Below are positions 21,948 through 25,330 of a stretch of DNA of 25,330 nucleotides, piece after piece. The stretch comes from UBA9715 sp045614225 (lineage in GTDB: Bacteria; Actinomycetota; Coriobacteriia; Coriobacteriales; Eggerthellaceae), in contig JAZLCO010000074.1 in the NCBI GenBank assembly GCA_045614225.1, positions 1 to 25,330 of the forward strand, given 5' to 3'. The notes under the pieces were generated by a model that saw only the letters and a program-made list of their open reading frames with translations, was not told where the DNA came from and made no database searches. Made by a program: the position numbers and the translations under genes. The first letter of the stretch is position 1. Each line of letters begins with the position of its first letter.

Positions 21948-21984
21948 GCTAATGAGTCGGGGGCCTGACCCCCGACTCATTAGC
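21948..21984. terminator. Strong hairpin between convergent queH and hisS
   Basis: A perfect 16-bp stem (GCTAATGAGTCGGGGG with its complement) has a 5-nt loop. There is no long T-tract in either direction. A degenerate second copy of the hairpin lies at 22007-22035. Confidence 0.75.
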
Positions 21985-22006
21985 ACAAGCCTGCGTTCTA
22001 ATCTTT
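21952..22006. repeat. 55-bp tandem repeat, unit 1
   Basis: This unit abuts unit 2 and matches it at 51 of 55 positions without gaps. Its last nine bases, CTAATCTTT, are a near-copy of the hisS stop codon and last two codons in unit 2. Confidence 0.92.
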
Positions 22007-22061
22007 ATGAGTCAGGAGCCTGGCCCCCGACTCATTAGCACAAGCCTGCGTTCTAATCCTT
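22007..22061. repeat. 55-bp tandem repeat, unit 2 (contains hisS 3' end)
   Basis: The last nine bases (CTAATCCTT) are the hisS stop and final codons, so the repeat unit is terminator plus gene end. The hairpin here is weakened by differences at unit positions 8, 11 and 17. Confidence 0.92.
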
Positions 22062-23324
22062 GTAGATCTTCTCGAACTGGGTAAAGCCCTCTTCTTCGAG
22101 CGTGGCGATCTGGCGTTTCATGTTCTTGCGCATAGGCAGCACGGCAACGTCGCGGCCTTCGGCGCGCAGGGCTTGTGCCTGTTTGAGCGCCTCGAAACGA
22201 CGCTCAGCTGATGCCTTGCCATCGATGAGGAATGCAACCGCACCTTCTGCATCGCCTTCATCAAGGCTTGTCACACCTGCATCGCGCAGCACAGCGATGA
22301 TGCGCTCGAAACCAATGGAGAACCCGCAAGCGCATACATCCTCGCCCGAGAACTTGCCGATCATCTCGTCGTAGCGGCCGCCGCCGGCAATTGAGATGCC
22401 GAAGTTGTCGACTGTGACCTCGAAGATGGGACCGGTGTAATAGCCCATACCGCGCACGAGCGTCGGATCGAAGACGATCTGCACGCCGTCGGGCGTGAGC
22501 GCACGCGTCGCCGCGATGATCTCGTCCAGGTTGGCAACCGCCTCGGCCAAGCCCTCGGGATCGATCTGATCGCAGAAGCCCTTGCACGATTCGGTGTCGA
22601 TCTCGCCCTTGAACAGATCGAGGAAGCAATCCGCCATCTCGGGAGCCGCACCGTTCTCGAGCAGCTCCTTCTCAACACCTTCGAACCCAATCTTGTCGAG
22701 CTTGTCGAGGGTCACGAGCATGCCGCCAACCTCAGGATCGGCGCAGCCTGCCTTCATGGCGGCAGCGCAGAGGATGCGGCGGTCGTTGACGTGCACGGTG
22801 AACTTGTCGATGCCAGCAGCGCCGAGCACGGTCGAGAGCGCTTTGGACGTTGCAGTGATCAGCTCGATTTCGGCAAGGTTGGTCGAATCGCCCAACACGT
22901 CGATATCGCACTGCACGAACTGGCGGAAGCGTCCCTTTGCCGGTTGGTCAGCACGCCATACAGGCCCAACTTGCAATGCGCGGAAAGGCGAAGGCAGCTG
23001 CTCCTTGTTGTTGGCGTAGAAGCGAGAAAGGGGCACGGTCAGGTCGTAGCGCAGGCCTTCGGCCACGAGCTCGTCGCGGTTGCCGGAATCCCACGCACGG
23101 TCGAACGCCGCTCCACGTTTGAGCACCTTGAAGATGAGCTTCTCGTTGTCGCCGCCCTGCTTGGACGTGAGGTTGCCGATGTGCTCCATCATGGGAGTCT
23201 CGATCTGCGTGAAGCCGAAGCTCGCGTAGATGCCCTTGATTTGCGAGAGCACCGACTCGCGCAGCTTCATGTCAGCCGGCAAGAAATCAGTCATGCCCTT
23301 GATGGGCTTTTTCGAGAACGCCAT
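22053..23324 (-). CDS. hisS: Histidyl-tRNA synthetase (423 aa)
   Basis: HisRS charges tRNA-His; it is a class II synthetase, dimeric and cytoplasmic. Motif 1 is around QIETPMMEHI (40-49). Motif 2 is PFRALQVGPVWRADQPAKGRFRQF in part (112-135), followed by QCDIDVLG. The histidine-specific block is LVRGMGYYTGPIFEV and motif 3 is CGFSIGFERII. A C-terminal anticodon-binding domain with DVAVLPMRKNMKRQIATLEEEGF follows. The length is normal. ATG at 23324 has GTGAGAAG just upstream. It lies 55 bp after the PARG-like gene on the same strand. Its 3' end has been copied in the adjacent 55-bp tandem repeat. Confidence 0.96.
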   Translation of the reverse strand: MAFSKKPIKGMTDFLPADMKLRESVLSQIKGIYASFGFTQIETPMMEHIGNLTSKQGGDNEKLIFKVLKRGAAFDRAWDSGNRDELVAEGLRYDLTVPLSRFYANNKEQLPSPFRALQVGPVWRADQPAKGRFRQFVQCDIDVLGDSTNLAEIELITATSKALSTVLGAAGIDKFTVHVNDRRILCAAAMKAGCADPEVGGMLVTLDKLDKIGFEGVEKELLENGAAPEMADCFLDLFKGEIDTESCKGFCDQIDPEGLAEAVANLDEIIAATRALTPDGVQIVFDPTLVRGMGYYTGPIFEVTVDNFGISIAGGGRYDEMIGKFSGEDVCACGFSIGFERIIAVLRDAGVTSLDEGDAEGAVAFLIDGKASAERRFEALKQAQALRAEGRDVAVLPMRKNMKRQIATLEEEGFTQFEKIYKD

Positions 23325-23346
23325 GTCTTCTCACTTTCAATCAGTC

Positions 23347-23368
23347 AAGACGGCCCGAAGGCCGCCTT
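23347..23368. terminator. Hairpin between the PARG-like gene and hisS
   Basis: Nine-base arms AAGACGGCC/GGCCGCCTT (one mismatch) flank a 4-base loop that reads TTCG on the minus strand, a stable tetraloop. There is no T-tract on the minus strand, so read-through into hisS is likely. Confidence 0.45.
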
Positions 23369-23379
23369 CTTTCTCGTCT

Positions 23380-24243
23380 CTATTCGAACACCCAACGGCC
23401 TTCGGAAGTCTGCTTGACGTCGATGTCGTCGTACTCGTCATCGCCGTCTTCCACGTCGACGACCGCCGGCTCCTTGCCTTCCTTGGTCTCGCGTGGGAAC
23501 ACCTCGCGGAACACGTCGAGGGCGGGGCCGCCCGAAATGGCGAACACCACACGCTCGAACTGCCCGGGATGGGCATCGAGCCAAGTCTGGAACAGACCCG
23601 CCACCTTGGACGGATCGTTATCGAAGAATCCGCAGCCGAATGCGTTGAGGACCAGCGTGTCGACTTCGTTGGCGGCGGCGATATGCAAGATGGTGCGGAC
23701 GCGGTTCGCCAGATCGATATCGCATTCCGCTTCGGACCTGTGATTCTCGAGTGCAAAACGCCTGTTTGGAGGGGCACACACGATGACATCGCGCTTTTGC
23801 ATGATGCCACCAGTCGTGAAGATCACGTCTTTCAGATAGAGAGCCCTGTCGGAGTTGAGCCCGCCATGGCCTGTATGCTTGTTGCCGTCGTAATAGGTTT
23901 CGCGCAAGCCTTCGAGAATCGGGAACAGATTGCTCTCGGCGCAAATCTGCTCTTCGGGAGACCATCCGCCACCCAGGTAGTTGCCACCGGGAATACGGTA
24001 GTTAGCAGGATCGAGCAGGCAGACCTTGCCGTACGAGCGCGAAGCAACCGTCGCGATGCCGGCCCATTCGACCTTGATCGTCGTCTTCTCAAACCTCGGT
24101 TCCGGCAGCGGCAAATCGCGCCCCACGCCGTCCTCATACAGTTCTGCAGATTCGACGGTCTGCGCTATTTCCGTTGCAAACAGGCCTTTCACCATACCGG
24201 TGTGCCTGACTGCTTCCTTCCTACGATCTTCCTTGCTCGGCAT
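23380..24243 (-). CDS. TIGR02452-type bacterial poly(ADP-ribose) glycohydrolase-like macrodomain protein (287 aa)
   Basis: The fold signatures are VEWAGIATVASR (58-69), VCLLDPANYRIPGGNYLGGGW in part (74-94), PEEQICAESNL (96-106), DVIVCAPPNRR (152-162) and VLNAFGCGFFDNDP (198-211). In bacterial PARG the signature GGG followed by QEE supplies the catalytic Glu. Here GGN...PEE gives Glu97-Glu98 but with Pro in place of Gln, and GGN in place of GGG. The protein may hydrolyse ADP-ribose from proteins or nucleic acids; activity is unproven. The C-terminal tail has an acidic DVEDGDDEYDD stretch (263-273). GGAG lies eight bases before the ATG. It is divergent from queA and upstream of hisS. Confidence 0.88.
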   Translation of the reverse strand: MPSKEDRRKEAVRHTGMVKGLFATEIAQTVESAELYEDGVGRDLPLPEPRFEKTTIKVEWAGIATVASRSYGKVCLLDPANYRIPGGNYLGGGWSPEEQICAESNLFPILEGLRETYYDGNKHTGHGGLNSDRALYLKDVIFTTGGIMQKRDVIVCAPPNRRFALENHRSEAECDIDLANRVRTILHIAAANEVDTLVLNAFGCGFFDNDPSKVAGLFQTWLDAHPGQFERVVFAISGGPALDVFREVFPRETKEGKEPAVVDVEDGDDEYDDIDVKQTSEGRWVFE

Positions 24244-24363
24244 TGCTGTAACTCCAATCGTGCATTTACGTGTTTTGCAAGTATACTAGACCCTTCCAAA
24301 CAGAGTGCCAACCAAACGGAGACTGTCCCTTTTTGGCTGGAATGTGGAATGGAGAGCAAAAAC
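24244..24363. promoter_or_regulatory. Divergent promoter region, PARG-like gene and queA
   Basis: TATACT occurs at 24280-24285 and, because AGTATACT is palindromic, also reads as a -10 box on the minus strand. -35 boxes are weak on both strands. A hairpin CCAACCAAA/TTTGGCTGG (24308-24316/24332-24340, one mismatch) lies just before the queA ribosome site. Confidence 0.35.
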
Positions 24364-25330
24364 TTGAAGACGAGCGATTTCGAATACGACTTGCCACCCG
24401 AGCTCATCGCGCAAGAGCCAGCAGCCGAACGCGATAAATGCCGACTGCTCGTTATGGACCGTACGACTGGCGAGCTGGAAGACCGCATTTTCTGCGATAT
24501 CGTCGACTATGTGAACCCCGGCGATTTGCTCGTGGTTAACGAGACGCGCGTGCTGCCGGCCCGTTTGTTGGGCAAGAAACGCGGCACCGGCGGTGCGGCC
24601 GAAGTGTTTCTGCTTCGCGAGGTGTTCGACCGCGAACCCAAAACGAGTCGCTCGGCTATCTGGGAAGCGCTCGTCAAACCGGGCAAGAGGTTAAAGCCAG
24701 GAAGCGGCGCGATTGTCGACTTCGAAGACGCGCAGGGCACTGTCGTATTGTCCGCCGAGGTGATCGATTGGGCGGCAAATGCTACACGAGGTGAGCGCAT
24801 CGTGCGCCTGACCACAACCGAAGCGTCGCTCGACGAAGCGCTGCACGCTGTCGGCCACACGCCCCTGCCCCCCTACATCAAAGATTACACCGGTGACGAG
24901 GAGCTGTACCAAACCGTCTACTCGAAGCGCGAGAGCTCTGCTGCAGCTCCGACAGCCGGCTTGCATTTCACGCCCGAGCTCATCGAAAAGATCAAGGCGA
25001 AAGGCGCAGGTTGGGAAACAGTCGAGCTGGAGGTGGGTCTCGACACGTTTCGCATCGTGGACGAGGACGATCCCGAAGCGCATCAGATGCACACCGAGTT
25101 CTACACCGTACCCGAACGCACCGTCGAAGCCATCGAGCGCACGAAAGCGACCGGCGGGCGCGTGATCGCCGTGGGCACAACGAGCGTGCGCAGCCTCGAA
25201 AGCGCTTGGGATGCAGAAGCAGGCAAGCTGCTGCCGCGCGAGCGCGCCGCCACGTCGTTGTACCTGCTGCCAGGCAGTGAGTTTCACGTCGTCGACGCGC
25301 TGGTCACGAACTTCCACGTGCCGCGCAGCA
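24364..25330 (+). CDS. queA: S-adenosylmethionine:tRNA ribosyltransferase-isomerase QueA, cut by the window edge
   Basis: QueA transfers and rearranges the ribosyl group of SAM onto preQ1-34 in tRNA, making epoxyqueuosine, the substrate of QueH. About 322 of some 340-350 residues are present. I chose the TTG at 24364, which gives MKTSDFEYDLPPELIAQ, the family's usual start, with GGAGAG seven bases upstream; the in-frame ATG at 24349 would add five residues and lacks a good site. Signatures seen are LLVVNETRVLPARL, LVKPGKRLKPG, HTPLPPYI, ESSAAAPTAGLHFTPELI, VGLDTFRIV, HTEFY and VIAVGTTSVRSLES. The frame is intact to the edge. Confidence 0.95.
   Translation, partial: MKTSDFEYDLPPELIAQEPAAERDKCRLLVMDRTTGELEDRIFCDIVDYVNPGDLLVVNETRVLPARLLGKKRGTGGAAEVFLLREVFDREPKTSRSAIWEALVKPGKRLKPGSGAIVDFEDAQGTVVLSAEVIDWAANATRGERIVRLTTTEASLDEALHAVGHTPLPPYIKDYTGDEELYQTVYSKRESSAAAPTAGLHFTPELIEKIKAKGAGWETVELEVGLDTFRIVDEDDPEAHQMHTEFYTVPERTVEAIERTKATGGRVIAVGTTSVRSLESAWDAEAGKLLPRERAATSLYLLPGSEFHVVDALVTNFHVPRS

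Noticed and set aside
21129..21986. A 285-residue minus-strand frame opposite queH
   Set aside because: It mirrors queH and continues into the terminator hairpin; no coding features of its own.
24316..24345. A fourth RAYT-associated repeat (shares CTGTCCC and TTTTTGGC)
   Set aside because: Only short matches to the 50-bp element in the wrong order; below what chance could give.
1..25330. CRISPR array, tRNA or rRNA genes, phage attachment site
   Set aside because: No regularly spaced direct repeats, no tRNA cloverleaf with a TTCRA arm and no rRNA-like stretch was seen; all long gaps are accounted for above.

Overview
The window looks like chromosome from a gut-type anaerobic actinomycete of the Coriobacteriia, most likely Eggerthellaceae. 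This is an inference from gene content and codon habit: strong G/C third positions, a cytoplasmic-type bis-MGD molybdoenzyme of the transhydroxylase/catechol-dehydroxylase kind, a Tat lipoprotein, and multiheme cytochromes with CX3CH/CX4CH haem sites. I ran no database search, and family calls rest on motifs recognised by eye.

Layout, left to right. (1) Positions 1-3484, minus strand: a two-component module (GAF-type soluble histidine kinase, then NarL-type regulator), a 71-residue helical protein, and the N-terminal 324 residues of a molybdopterin oxidoreductase related to pyrogallol transhydroxylase and catechol dehydroxylases. A perfect palindrome abuts the kinase promoter. (2) 3493-6081: dapA behind a lysine-riboswitch-like leader with an intrinsic terminator, then ilvE, with two adjacent perfect palindromes between them. 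(3) 6176-7238: a REP-associated tyrosine transposase flanked by inverted copies of a 50-bp element; a third, solo copy lies at 9331-9380. (4) 7306-9255: a Tat-exported lipoprotein of the tannase/feruloyl-esterase fold. (5) 9385-11681: nrfA followed by a five-haem NrfH-like membrane cytochrome. (6) 11831-14755: a nitrilase-family amidase, an ArsC/Spx-like thioredoxin-fold protein, a zinc-ribbon membrane protein and a DUF1292 protein. (7) 14812-17553: a fused secDF. (8) 17723-25330: tgt, a secreted HExxH protease, queH, hisS, a bacterial PARG-like (TIGR02452) protein and the start of queA.

How the genes may work together. The respiratory genes (molybdoenzyme, NrfA and its cytochrome) suggest anaerobic respiration on unusual acceptors. 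The tannase-like lipoprotein and the transhydroxylase/dehydroxylase-like enzyme lie about 6.3 kb apart and could be two steps in the use of plant polyphenols: ester hydrolysis outside the cell, then removal or transfer of hydroxyl groups inside. Their substrates are not proven by sequence. tgt, queH and queA together cover base insertion, completion of the cyclopentene ring and epoxide reduction in queuosine tRNA modification.

The most distinctive non-genic features are the three-copy RAYT-associated repeat, a family of near-loopless perfect palindromes at gene ends, a 55-bp tandem duplication that has copied the 3' end of hisS with its terminator, and a probable compact lysine riboswitch.
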